From Chloroflexota bacterium (GTDB taxonomy: Bacteria > Chloroflexota > Anaerolineae > SpSt-313): 34,549 nt of DNA. The first letter of the stretch is position 1. The number at the start of each line of letters is the position of its first letter. The notes beneath the pieces are model-generated. The model did no database searches. It was not told where the DNA came from and was given only the letters and a program-made list of their open reading frames with translations. Positions 23,767-33,287 of the stretch are shown one piece after another. The stretch is taken from the NCBI GenBank assembly GCA_029553955.1, contig JAKPJZ010000176.1, positions 1 through 34,549 of the forward strand. Reading direction: 5' to 3'. Position numbers and translations under genes: made by a program.

Positions 23767-24809
23767 TTCGCCAGCAAATCGTCCGCTTCGGCCAGCACCT
23801 CCTCCAGCGACGCCCCGGCCACCCACGAGGCCGGGCAGGCGCAGCGGCCAGCCGTGCCGCAGATGGGGCAGGTGAGCGTCCACGAGAGCACCGGACGGAA
23901 GCGCTCGCGCTTGAGCGGCCCTGCAGTAATCACATTGCCACACCAGAAGACGATCACGGCAGGCGTATCCAGGGCGTAGGCCATGTGCGCCGGGCCGGTG
24001 TCGTTTGAGACCAAGAGCGCCGCACCACTCAGCAGCGCCGCCATCATGCCCAGGTCAAGCCGCTCACCCAGGTCCACCAGCAGCACCCGGCAGCCGGCCT
24101 GCACCTGCTCGAGCGCCGGCCGCTCCTCGGCCCGCCCCGTCAGCACCACCTCGCAACCATAGCGCGCATACAAATGCTCGGCCACCCGCGCAAAGCGCTC
24201 GGCGGGCCAGCGGCGCCGCACGTCGCCGGCGCCCACGTGCAGCACGGCGTAGCGCCTTCCCTCGGGCCGCCACACCTGCGCCAGCCGCACGCGGTCGCCG
24301 GCAAGCACGGGCAGATCAGTCTGCAGGCCATCCCAGACTACACCCAGTTGCCCCACCAGTTCCAAGTAGCGGATGACTTCGTGCTGGTAGTAGCAGTAGC
24401 GCAGGTTCTGCTCCAGCGGCAGACTGCCCGCGGCCGCCAGCGCCAAGGTGTGGCGCGCCCCCAGCTTGGCGATGAAGGGGTTCGACTCGGCGCCGCCGCC
24501 ATGCATCTGGATGGCCAGGTCGAAATGTTCCGCCTGCATGCGAGCAAAGAACGCCTCGACCGCCTCGGCGGGCTGCGGCTCGTGCGGCGCGGGCTCGTTG
24601 ATCCCAGGATAGCGCGGGATGACCTCCACCCGGCGCAGGTAGGGGTAGCGGCCGCTGAGGAACCTCTGCAACCAGGGCAGAGTCAGGAAGGTGATCTCGG
24701 CGGCGGGGTAAGCCTTGCCCAGTGCGCGCAACGCCGGCGTGGCCTGCAAAAAGTCGCCCAGGCCGTTGGCCCGCAGCACGACGATCTTGCGCCATGATTG
24801 GTCCACCAT
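23763..24809 (-). CDS. Glycosyltransferase family 9 protein
   Basis: A 348-residue GT-B fold enzyme of the ADP-heptose:heptosyltransferase family. The N-terminal domain opens with KIVVLRANGLGDFLQATPAL (8-27). The C-terminal nucleotide-sugar domain has YAVLHVGAGDVRRRWP and LLVSNDTGPAHMAYALDTP. A Cys-rich segment, TCPICGTAGRCACP, near the end is a variable feature in this family. No LPS or heptose genes accompany it, so the sugar and acceptor are open; a surface glycan is likely. The start at 24809 is chosen because the family N-terminus begins within a few residues of it. Confidence 0.9.
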   Translation of the reverse strand: MVDQSWRKIVVLRANGLGDFLQATPALRALGKAYPAAEITFLTLPWLQRFLSGRYPYLRRVEVIPRYPGINEPAPHEPQPAEAVEAFFARMQAEHFDLAIQMHGGGAESNPFIAKLGARHTLALAAAGSLPLEQNLRYCYYQHEVIRYLELVGQLGVVWDGLQTDLPVLAGDRVRLAQVWRPEGRRYAVLHVGAGDVRRRWPAERFARVAEHLYARYGCEVVLTGRAEERPALEQVQAGCRVLLVDLGERLDLGMMAALLSGAALLVSNDTGPAHMAYALDTPAVIVFWCGNVITAGPLKRERFRPVLSWTLTCPICGTAGRCACPASWVAGASLEEVLAEADDLLAN

Positions 24810-24913
24810 TGCACAATGCTCCGCCGGTCCACAATTCGCGACCGCTCGGCCTGTCGCCGCCAATGGCCCTGGCCTGTCATTGCTTCGCTGCGCTGTTGAC
24901 AGACTTCCCGTTT

Positions 24914-25219
24914 GTCATTGCGAGGAGGCCGCAGCCGACGAAGCAATCTCCAAGTGCGCCAGCACCCGATCGCGACGTGGGGATTGCTTCGTCGGCTGCG
25001 GCCTCCTGTTGAGAAACTTGGTCCTGTCATTGCGAGCGGAGCGAAGCAATCTCCGCGTCAGACATGGAGATTGCTTCGTCGGCTGCGGCCTCCTCGCAAT
25101 GACAGCAGTAGTTTCTGTGCTTGCACAGGCTGCACCGCGGCCTGGAGTACTCGCAATGACAGTCGCAGTGTCTGTGCTTGCACATGCCGCGCGGCGGCAT
25201 GGGGTACTCGCAATGACAG
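24914..25219. repeat. Block of GTCATTGCGA / GAAGCAATC repeats
   Basis: Direct copy at 24914-24951 (gtcattgcgaggaggccgc ... gaagcaatctcc) with an inverted partner at 24981-25007, and a shorter copy at 25026-25054 with an inverted partner at 25067-25104. Then come two 57-bp tandem units whose shared caatgacag starts at 25097, 25154 and 25211. It forms nested hairpins and is a type of dispersed repeat known from many bacterial genomes. No gene is supported in 24810-25363. Confidence 0.85.
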
Positions 25220-25363
25220 GCCGAGCAGTTGCCGCTGAAGAAGAGCATGAAGTGTGCCAGCCGACCACATCCGCCCGGCGGCACGGGATTTGCTGGCATT
25301 GGGATCGTGGGTCTGCGTCCACAACGCAGGCTCAAGAAGACCAGCATGGCCAAGGAGGGGTAC

Positions 25364-25606
25364 ATGGCCCACATTCCGCAAGATGATGTCCGCCAGCTCT
25401 TTGAGGAGAACAAGCAGCACAACTGGTCGGGGCTGCACCAGGTCCTGCAGCAGCACAAGGGCAAGGCCGAAGGCATCGAAGACTCGATCGTCGACTCGCT
25501 TCTGATCACCACCAAGCAGCTCGAACAGTCGAAGCAGCCGTACCCTGGCTCAGCCGATCAGATGCAGCGCGTGCTGGAGAACGAGCTCAGCAAGATCACA
25601 ATGTAG
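25364..25606 (+). CDS. Small tandem paralog 1 (unknown family)
   Basis: An 80-residue protein, first of three tandem relatives. Shared elements are MAHIPQDDVRQLFEENKQ, then NWSGLHQVLQQHKGKAEGI, and a C-terminal YPGSADQMQRVLENELSKI. It is predicted wholly helical and cytoplasmic, with no signal, membrane segment, cysteine or metal motif. AAGGAGG lies 6 bases before ATG 25364, which aligns with the starts of the other two. I do not recognise the family. Confidence 0.8.
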   Translation: MAHIPQDDVRQLFEENKQHNWSGLHQVLQQHKGKAEGIEDSIVDSLLITTKQLEQSKQPYPGSADQMQRVLENELSKITM

Positions 25607-25680
25607 TGGTGCGTGATCCGCGGCCGGTGGCTCAGCGCGCAACACAGCCATCGGCGCCCGACAAGCGCCGAGGAGGCACG

Positions 25681-25932
25681 ATGGCGAGCATCGCCCACGA
25701 TGACGTAAGCCGACTGTTCGAGGAGACGCAACACAAGACCTGGCCCGGGTTCCGTCGTGTGCTGCAGGAACACAAGGAAGGCACGCGCACGGGCATCGAC
25801 GACAGGACGATCGACCTCATGCTGGCGCTGACGCAGCAGCAGGAGTCGATCAACGGCACCTTCCCAGTCTCGGAGGAGCAATTCCAGCGCTTAGTGAATG
25901 ACGAGCTACAAAAAGTGGCTCCGATGCGCTGA
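25681..25932 (+). CDS. Small tandem paralog 2 (unknown family)
   Basis: An 83-residue protein, the most divergent of the three. It keeps MASIAHDDVSRLFEE, TWPGFRRVLQEHK and EEQFQRLVNDELQKV but has TRTGIDD where the others have KAEGI. GAGGAGG precedes ATG 25681, 74 bp after the first paralog. The strong site before each gene suggests that each is translated independently from one transcript. Confidence 0.8.
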   Translation: MASIAHDDVSRLFEETQHKTWPGFRRVLQEHKEGTRTGIDDRTIDLMLALTQQQESINGTFPVSEEQFQRLVNDELQKVAPMR

Positions 25933-25948
25933 CCAGACAGGAGGAGAG

Positions 25949-26191
25949 ATGGCACACCTGCCAATCGACGACGCGGAGATGCTGTTCAACGACAACAAGC
26001 AGCAGAACTGGCCGGGGCTGCTCAACGTGCTGAACCAGCGCAGAGGAAAAGCCGAGGGCATTTCCGACACGCTGATCGTCATGATGATGCCGATCGTGCA
26101 GCGCTTCGAGCAATCGCACAAGGCCTACCCCAACTCGGCCGAGGGGCTGCAGGAAGTCCTCAACGACGAGCTCGCCAAAGTCCCGGCCTGA
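25949..26191 (+). CDS. Small tandem paralog 3 (unknown family)
   Basis: An 80-residue protein closest to paralog 1. It has MAHLPIDDAEMLFNDNKQQN, then WPGLLNVLNQRRGKAEGI and YPNSAEGLQEVLNDELAKV. GGAGGAG precedes ATG 25949, 16 bp after the second stop. A run of methionines (VMMMPIV) marks the central helix. The function is unknown. Confidence 0.8.
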   Translation: MAHLPIDDAEMLFNDNKQQNWPGLLNVLNQRRGKAEGISDTLIVMMMPIVQRFEQSHKAYPNSAEGLQEVLNDELAKVPA

Positions 26192-26209
26192 GCTCGGGCA
26201 CGGCATTCT

Positions 26210-26259
26210 GAACCACAAAGGCCACGAAGCGTCAAGTTCCTTCGTGGCCTTTGTGGTTC
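26210..26259. terminator. Hairpin between the tandem paralogs and tex
   Basis: A perfect 20-bp inverted repeat (26210-26229 with 26240-26259, 10-nt loop) lies between convergent genes, 18 bp from each stop codon. Its words (ccacaaaggccacgaag) resemble a repeat type common in bacterial intergenic DNA. Confidence 0.65.
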
Positions 26260-26276
26260 CACCGTCCTTCGCCGGT

Positions 26277-28460
<2,184 letters not shown>

Positions 28461-28498
28461 GATATCTCCTCTGGATGCTACGATGGCGAACGGGGGCG

Positions 28499-28507
28499 AG
28501 TATAGCA
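28499..28507 (-). promoter_or_regulatory. Extended -10 promoter of tex
   Basis: On the minus strand TGCTATACT, identical to the element at 11397-11405, lies 39 bp upstream of the tex start codon. No clear -35. Confidence 0.5.
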
Positions 28508-28529
28508 CCAAGGAGGGCATGGCGGCAAA

Positions 28530-28637
28530 CGTAGGGCAGGCTGGAAGGCCTGTCCCACCTGCCCGTAGGGCAGGCTTTCCAGCCCGCCATGTCGCCGCCA
28601 CGGCGAGAACTCTACAGACTCGAAAGCCCGTCCCGCT
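28530..28637. repeat. REP-like repeats downstream of the RAYT gene
   Basis: Degenerate copies of the unit found at 29374-29600: gtagggcaggctggaagg, then gtagggcaggctttccagcc followed by cgccatgtcgcc and ctcgaaagcccgtccc. They fill the gap between the tex promoter and the transposase stop codon. Confidence 0.75.
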
Positions 28638-28638
28638 G

Positions 28639-29355
28639 CTACCCAAGCCCCCCGTCCTCGTCCCTCAGCCTGCTATAAGCCCGCTCCCATGCCGAAGACC
28701 AACGCCATTCCTCTGGAATTCCAGCCAGATCATGTCGGATGGGATCGCTCTCAATGTAGGTGACAACCCGCCGCACCTCAGCCTCGTTGCGCACCCAGTG
28801 GTCGTACGACTCCTGCTGCCAGAAGGGCAACCCCGTGCGTCCCAGGAGGCGGTTTGCCTCTCGGGCAACGTAGCCTTTGAGCGACTGGGTGATGCGCGGC
28901 AGAGCGAACGGGCTCGATGGCCCGGCAGTATCGCTGCCGGCGGCAGGGGGCCGACCAAGAGGCACAAGCAACGCATGGACATGATTTGGCATGACGACGA
29001 ACGCGAGGAGGGTGTAGAGGTGACCGTGGTGGTGGAAGAGCGCATCCGCCATCAAGCGGGCAATGGCAGCGTCGGCCAACCACTTCGGCCCCGCAGCTTC
29101 CTGGGCAAGCATCTTGTCTTCAAGAGCAAAGAGGCCCTTGCTGTGACGCAGAGCGCGGTCGCGAGGAGTCTCATCCGGGCGCTCGGGCTGTCTGTTGAGC
29201 TCCCTGCGTTCGGCCTCCAGCCGAGCCAGAGCGTCCGATGGCAGCGAGCCGTACAGCCGCCACGTCAGGAAGATCATGGCAGCCGCAGGTTGCCAGTGCG
29301 GCAGATGACGGCGGTAGAAGCGATCTGGAGGGTCGGCCTGGGTCAGTGAGTCCAT
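28639..29355 (-). CDS. REP-associated tyrosine transposase (RAYT)
   Basis: A 238-residue Y1/HUH transposase of the TnpA_REP type. It has the metal-binding H125-V-H127 in MPNHVHALLVPL, SLKGYVAREANRLLGRTG (159-176), WQQESYDHWVRNEAEVRRVV and YIESDPIRHDL (Y200, the family's YIxxNP segment, likely the nucleophile). All key residues are present, so it may be active. RAYTs act on REP hairpins and are usually single-copy, domesticated genes. This gene is bracketed by REP-like repeats on both sides. The start at 29355 matches the family N-terminus FYRRHLPHW; upstream readings are repeat translation. Confidence 0.9.
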   Translation of the reverse strand: MDSLTQADPPDRFYRRHLPHWQPAAAMIFLTWRLYGSLPSDALARLEAERRELNRQPERPDETPRDRALRHSKGLFALEDKMLAQEAAGPKWLADAAIARLMADALFHHHGHLYTLLAFVVMPNHVHALLVPLGRPPAAGSDTAGPSSPFALPRITQSLKGYVAREANRLLGRTGLPFWQQESYDHWVRNEAEVRRVVTYIESDPIRHDLAGIPEEWRWSSAWERAYSRLRDEDGGLG

Positions 29356-29373
29356 GGTGACCTCACTTTCGCA

Positions 29374-29600
29374 GTAGGACGGGCTTTCCAGCCCGTCCGC
29401 CCTCGCTATGGCGACACCTTGGCGGGCTCGAAGGCCCGCCCCACAGGCCCGTAGGACGGGCTTTCCAGCCCGTCGGCCCTCGCCTCGGCGACACCTTGGC
29501 GGGCTCGAAGGCCCGCCCCACAGACCCGTAGGACAGGCTTTCCAGCCCGTCAGCCCTCGCCATGGCGGCACCACGGCGGGCTCGAAAGCCCGCCCTACGT
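29374..29600. repeat. Three tandem 77-bp REP-like units
   Basis: Unit starts (gtaggac) lie at 29374, 29451 and 29528, an exact 77-bp period. Each unit holds two small palindromes, gacgggctttccagcccgtc and ggcgggctcgaaggcccgcc, separated by a less conserved gccctcgc...cggcgacacc spacer. The last unit runs into the stop codon of the flavoprotein gene. Confidence 0.9.
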
Positions 29601-31205
29601 TCGCTCGTGCCTCGCATACTTGGGCAGCACCAGCGGCGAGGCCTCGGCCTCCTCCAACCCGGCCTCGCGCCGCGCGCGCGTCCAGGCATCGACGTGGGCC
29701 AGCGTGAGCTCGCCAAACTGCACCTCTTTGGCGCGCAGCGCAGCGGCCCGCCCGGCGCGCCGGCCAAAGACATTGATGTCGAGGAGCGAGTTGCCCATAA
29801 GCCGGTTGCGGCCGTGGATGCCGCCTGCGGCCTCGCCGGCAACGAAGAGGTTGGGCACCTCGGCCGCACCGTCGGGCTTGATGGCCACGCCCCCGTTCTG
29901 GTAGTGCAGCGTGGGGTAGACGAGCATCGGCTCCTTGATGATATCGACGTCAAAGCGGGCAAACTGGCGCACCATGGCCGGCAGCTCGCGGGCGACGGTG
30001 CCGGGGCCGTGGATGAGCTCGATCATGGGCGAGTCGAGCCACACGCCCTCCATGCCCGAGGGCGTGCGCACGCCCAGGTGCCGCTCCTGCACCTCGCGGA
30101 TGATGGCCGCCGACTCGGCATCGCGCGTCTCGCGCGGGAAGACGAACTGCAAACCCTCGACGTTGGTCACTTGCGCCCCCAGGCCGCGCACCTTTTCCGT
30201 CACCAAGAGCCCCAGGATCTGCTCGGGGAAAGCGGCGCCGGTGGGATGGTACTGCATGGTGTCGATGAAGGAGAGCCTGGCCCCCACGCGGTAGGCCATC
30301 ACCAGGCCGTCGCCGGTGGCGCCATAGTGGTTGGTGGTAGCAAAGCCCTGGTAGTGCAGCCGGCCCGAGCCGCCGGTGGCGATGACCACGGTGCGTGCGC
30401 GCACCACCAGGTACTCGCCCGTCTCCAGGTTCTGCAGCACCGCGCCGGTCACCTCGCCGCCCTGGCCGGTGAGCAGCTCCACCGCCGGCGAGAACTCGAG
30501 CAGGCGAATCTGCGGCCGCGAGCGCACTTCGTCGCGCAGGGTGCGCATGATCTCGGCGCCCGAATAGTCGCGCGAGGAGTGCATGCGCCGCCGGCAAGTG
30601 CCGCCGCCGTGGATGGTCACCATGGTGCCGTCGGGCTGCTTGTCGAACATGGCGCCCAGGTTCTCGAGCCACTGGATGACCTCCGGCGCATCGCGCACCA
30701 AAGCCTCGACCAGGTCGGGGTCGTTGACGTAGCCGCCGCCGCCCATGACGTCGAGATAGTGCAGCATGGGCGTGTCATTGGCCTTGTCGGCCGCCTGGAT
30801 GCCGCCCTGGGCCATCATGGTGTTGGCGTCGCCCAGGCGCAGCTTGGTGGCCAGGATCACGCCGGCGCCGTTGTCGTCGGCCAGGATCGCCGCCGCGCAG
30901 CCCGCCCCGCCGCCGCCGATGATGAGCACGTCGGTCTCGTAATCGACCTTGCCCAGGTCGAGCGCCACGCCCTGCAGCCGCGATGGCGCCTCGAGCAACA
31001 GTGCCAGCTCGTGCGGCGTGCGCCCCCCTTTGTTGGGCCCCACGCGCAGCGCGCGCATGGCCGACTCGATATAGTCGGGGTGGAAACGCTGCAGCAGGTC
31101 CTGCTTCTCCTGCGGCGTCAGGCGCGGAAAAGTCTCGTGCAGGCGCGCCGAGCGCGTCGCCTCCACGCGGGCCAACGATTCGCGCATCTCGGGCGGGTAG
31201 GGCAT
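29595..31205 (-). CDS. Fumarate reductase/succinate dehydrogenase-type flavoprotein
   Basis: A 536-residue FAD protein of the SdhA/FrdA/TfrA/NadB family. The FAD loop IIGGGGAG lies at 95-102. The segment facing the covalent His of FrdA reads ANTMMAQGG, so that His appears replaced by Asn and FAD is probably noncovalent. Catalytic-site elements are retained: QYHPTG, TEKVRGLGA, PTLHYQNGGV and HGRNRLMGNSLLDINVFGRR. An N-terminal extension of about 90 residues precedes the FAD domain. With the next two genes it should form the catalytic subunit of a soluble fumarate or succinate oxidoreductase. A GAAGGAG site precedes ATG 31205. Its stop codon lies at the edge of a REP unit. Confidence 0.9.
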   Translation of the reverse strand: MPYPPEMRESLARVEATRSARLHETFPRLTPQEKQDLLQRFHPDYIESAMRALRVGPNKGGRTPHELALLLEAPSRLQGVALDLGKVDYETDVLIIGGGGAGCAAAILADDNGAGVILATKLRLGDANTMMAQGGIQAADKANDTPMLHYLDVMGGGGYVNDPDLVEALVRDAPEVIQWLENLGAMFDKQPDGTMVTIHGGGTCRRRMHSSRDYSGAEIMRTLRDEVRSRPQIRLLEFSPAVELLTGQGGEVTGAVLQNLETGEYLVVRARTVVIATGGSGRLHYQGFATTNHYGATGDGLVMAYRVGARLSFIDTMQYHPTGAAFPEQILGLLVTEKVRGLGAQVTNVEGLQFVFPRETRDAESAAIIREVQERHLGVRTPSGMEGVWLDSPMIELIHGPGTVARELPAMVRQFARFDVDIIKEPMLVYPTLHYQNGGVAIKPDGAAEVPNLFVAGEAAGGIHGRNRLMGNSLLDINVFGRRAGRAAALRAKEVQFGELTLAHVDAWTRARREAGLEEAEASPLVLPKYARHERT

Positions 31206-31339
31206 GGTCTTGTCTCCTTCACGCGGACGTGCTGCGTAACGCGTAATACGTGATGCGTAAGGTGTGCTCAGCGCAAGTGGCGTGCGCGGCGGACACCGTG
31301 CCCCTTACGCATTGCGTTTTACGCATTACGTATCACGCC
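31206..31339. repeat. Hairpin repeat inside the electron-transfer operon (1)
   Basis: gcgtaacgcgtaatacgtga (about 31233-31252) faces ttacgcattacgtatcacgc (about 31318-31337) across a GC-rich loop, forming an imperfect inverted repeat between two cistrons. It is the same family as 32024-32171 and 3490-3628. It ends exactly at the stop codon of the next gene. Confidence 0.75.
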
Positions 31340-32023
31340 TCACTCCGGCTCAATCTCCCGCGCATTGTACTGCGTGCGCAGCTCTTGATCGGGCAGGACT
31401 CTCATGGCCGCCAGGGCCTCGTCGAAGGCGCCGGCCTCGATCTCGGCCACGCGCTCGATGAGGTGCTGCGAGCGCGGAGCGAGGTAGCGGCCGTAGAGGC
31501 GCCGGCAGAGGATGCCGATGTTGTACTGCACCTCTTCGGCCGGGCAGCGCGCCGTGCACAGGCCGCACATGATGCAGTCGAACGACTTGTCGGCCACGGC
31601 CGCAATGTCGCCGCGCATGGCCAAGGCCATATAGTCGCGCACGTCGAGCTCCTGCGGGCAGGCTTTGGTGCAGGTGCCGCAGCTCAGGCAGCGCAGCAGC
31701 TCGGGGTAGAGCTGCAGCAGCGTGCCCATAGTGGGCTTGAGCTCCTCCAAGCGGTACTGCGCGCGGCGTGCCGGGAACGACGGGATCTGCGCCAGGTACA
31801 TCTCCGGCTCCACCACCGTCTGGCAGGCCAGGCCGATCTTGAGCTTGTAGTCGTCGCCCACGCGGTACACCGTGGCGCAGGCGCCGCAAAAGCCGCCGCG
31901 GCAGCCGCAGCCGCGCAGCAGCGCATAGCCCGCGTACTCCATCGCCCTCTGGATCGTCAGGCTCGGCGGCACCAGGTAGCGCTTGCCCATGATGTAGATG
32001 GGGATGAGGTTTTCGTCAGGCAT
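31340..32023 (-). CDS. Iron-sulfur subunit, SdhB/FrdB/TfrB type
   Basis: A 227-residue electron-transfer protein. The N-terminal plant-type ferredoxin domain has [2Fe-2S] ligands C41, C46, C49 and C67 (CRGGFCGAC ... C). The C-terminal alpha-helical domain has two classical CxxCxxCxxxCP sites, C112-C122 and C150-C160, for two [4Fe-4S] clusters. Typical SdhB has one [2Fe-2S], one [4Fe-4S] and one [3Fe-4S]; here the third site also has a full set of four cysteines, as in thiol:fumarate reductase. It passes electrons to the flavoprotein. GGAGG precedes ATG 32023 by 6 bases. Confidence 0.9.
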   Translation of the reverse strand: MPDENLIPIYIMGKRYLVPPSLTIQRAMEYAGYALLRGCGCRGGFCGACATVYRVGDDYKLKIGLACQTVVEPEMYLAQIPSFPARRAQYRLEELKPTMGTLLQLYPELLRCLSCGTCTKACPQELDVRDYMALAMRGDIAAVADKSFDCIMCGLCTARCPAEEVQYNIGILCRRLYGRYLAPRSQHLIERVAEIEAGAFDEALAAMRVLPDQELRTQYNAREIEPE

Positions 32024-32171
32024 TGTCGTCCTCCATGCGCGTGATGCGTGACGCGTGATACGTAAGAGCATGTTGCGTGTTCCGTGTTCCGTTTGCTCAG
32101 CGCACGCCAACGGAATACGCAATACGCAACATGGCTACGCATTACGTATCACGCATCACGCCTCACTCCGT
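32024..32171. repeat. Hairpin repeat inside the electron-transfer operon (2)
   Basis: A large imperfect inverted repeat: gcgtgatgcgtgacgcgtga ... gttgcgtgttccg (about 32038-32093) faces cggaatacgcaatacgcaac ... cgcatcacgc (about 32110-32160). It lies between two co-directional genes that would otherwise form a tight operon, and could be an RNA stability or attenuation element. Confidence 0.75.
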
Positions 32172-33287
32172 TCACCTCGCCACGTCCCCCAGCTCGTCTT
32201 CGCGGAACACGGCCAGCGGCAGCTCGTCGCTCAGGCTGCGGCCAGGGTGATAGTCGAACAGTGCCTGCACCTCGCGGCCGACGGCGCGGAAGAGCTGCGC
32301 CACGGGCAGGTCGTTGGGGCAGGCGCTCGAACAAACGCCGCAGCCGACGCACGAGGCCGACATGTGGTTCAGCCGCGTGAGGTGGAAGAGCAGCGTGTCG
32401 GCGGGCAGGCGCAGGGCGCCGTGGCGGTGCAGCCAACCCTCGTAGGCGGCCGGCGCATGGTCGAAGGTGGCCGACCTGAAGACGCACTCCTTGCAGTAGC
32501 AGATGGGGCAGGCGGTCATGCAGTTGTAGCAGCGGATGCAGCGGCCGAACTCGGCCAGCAGCCCGTCCATATCGTGCACGCGCGCGCGCACCTCGCCCAG
32601 CATGCAGTCGCGCGTGGCCGTGCGCTCGGCGACCAGCGCAGCCACGGCCACCGCACGCCCTGCCGGCTCGGGCGCCTCGGGGTAGCCCAGCACTTCGAGC
32701 AGCTCCGCCGCGCCAGAGACGAGCGCCTGCCCGCCGCCACCCAGCAGGGCGACCGAGAGCGCGCACCCTTCAGCGATGGGCTGCTCGCACATCTGGCAGG
32801 CCTCGCGGAACGCGGCGCCCGCGAGCGGCGTGACCGCGCCTGCGGCCGCCGCGGCCAGGGCGTGGGCCGTCGGGTCCTGCCCCGCCGCCACTAGCGCCGC
32901 ATAGTCGTTCGGCTCGTAGGTGCCCAGGCAGTCGATACCGATGAGCACCACCCGCCCCAGGTCCACCTGCTTGAGCTTGGCCAGCTCGACGGCCGCGCGC
33001 ACCTCGCACGCCTTGAGCACGGCAGCCAGGCGGTAGGGTGCGCCGCCCGCGGTGAGCGCCGACAGGATGCGCGCCGACTGCACCGGCATCACCGGCGCCA
33101 CAGGGTCGGCGTCGGCCAACAGTGCCGGCTTGTCGACCAGCGCCTGCGCCAGGTTGCCACCGCCGGGCGCCGGCCGCGGCGTGAGCACCGCGTCGACCAG
33201 CCCCTTCTCCAGCAGGTCGGCCAGCAGCCGCCGCAGCACCGCCGGCACCCCGCCCTCAGCCCCAGGTATCTGCTTCCACGTGGTCAT
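32172..33287 (-). CDS. FrhB/FdhB-like protein fused to HdrC-like ferredoxin domain
   Basis: A 371-residue protein. Residues about 50-200 resemble the F420-hydrogenase/dehydrogenase beta-subunit family (ACEVRAAVELAKLKQVDLG; VVLIGIDCLGTYE; ACQMCEQPIAEGCALSVALL). They carry C94, C120, C164, C167 and C175. Residues 250-323 form a ferredoxin module: C250-C260 (CIRCYNCMTAC), extra C263/C265/C268, and C313-C323 (CVGCGVCSSACP). The following LPVAQLFRAVGREVQALFDY is HdrC-like. In known complexes this family couples F420H2 or formate dehydrogenase to Hdr/MvhD partners. The start codon directly follows the mvhD stop, indicating tight coupling. Whether it binds F420 and flavin cannot be decided by eye. 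Confidence 0.8.
   Translation of the reverse strand: MTTWKQIPGAEGGVPAVLRRLLADLLEKGLVDAVLTPRPAPGGGNLAQALVDKPALLADADPVAPVMPVQSARILSALTAGGAPYRLAAVLKACEVRAAVELAKLKQVDLGRVVLIGIDCLGTYEPNDYAALVAAGQDPTAHALAAAAAGAVTPLAGAAFREACQMCEQPIAEGCALSVALLGGGGQALVSGAAELLEVLGYPEAPEPAGRAVAVAALVAERTATRDCMLGEVRARVHDMDGLLAEFGRCIRCYNCMTACPICYCKECVFRSATFDHAPAAYEGWLHRHGALRLPADTLLFHLTRLNHMSASCVGCGVCSSACPNDLPVAQLFRAVGREVQALFDYHPGRSLSDELPLAVFREDELGDVAR

Noticed and set aside
29374..29600. CRISPR-like periodic repeats
   Set aside because: Three 77-bp units are contiguous, with no unique spacers, and consist of REP palindromes beside a RAYT gene. No cas gene is present.
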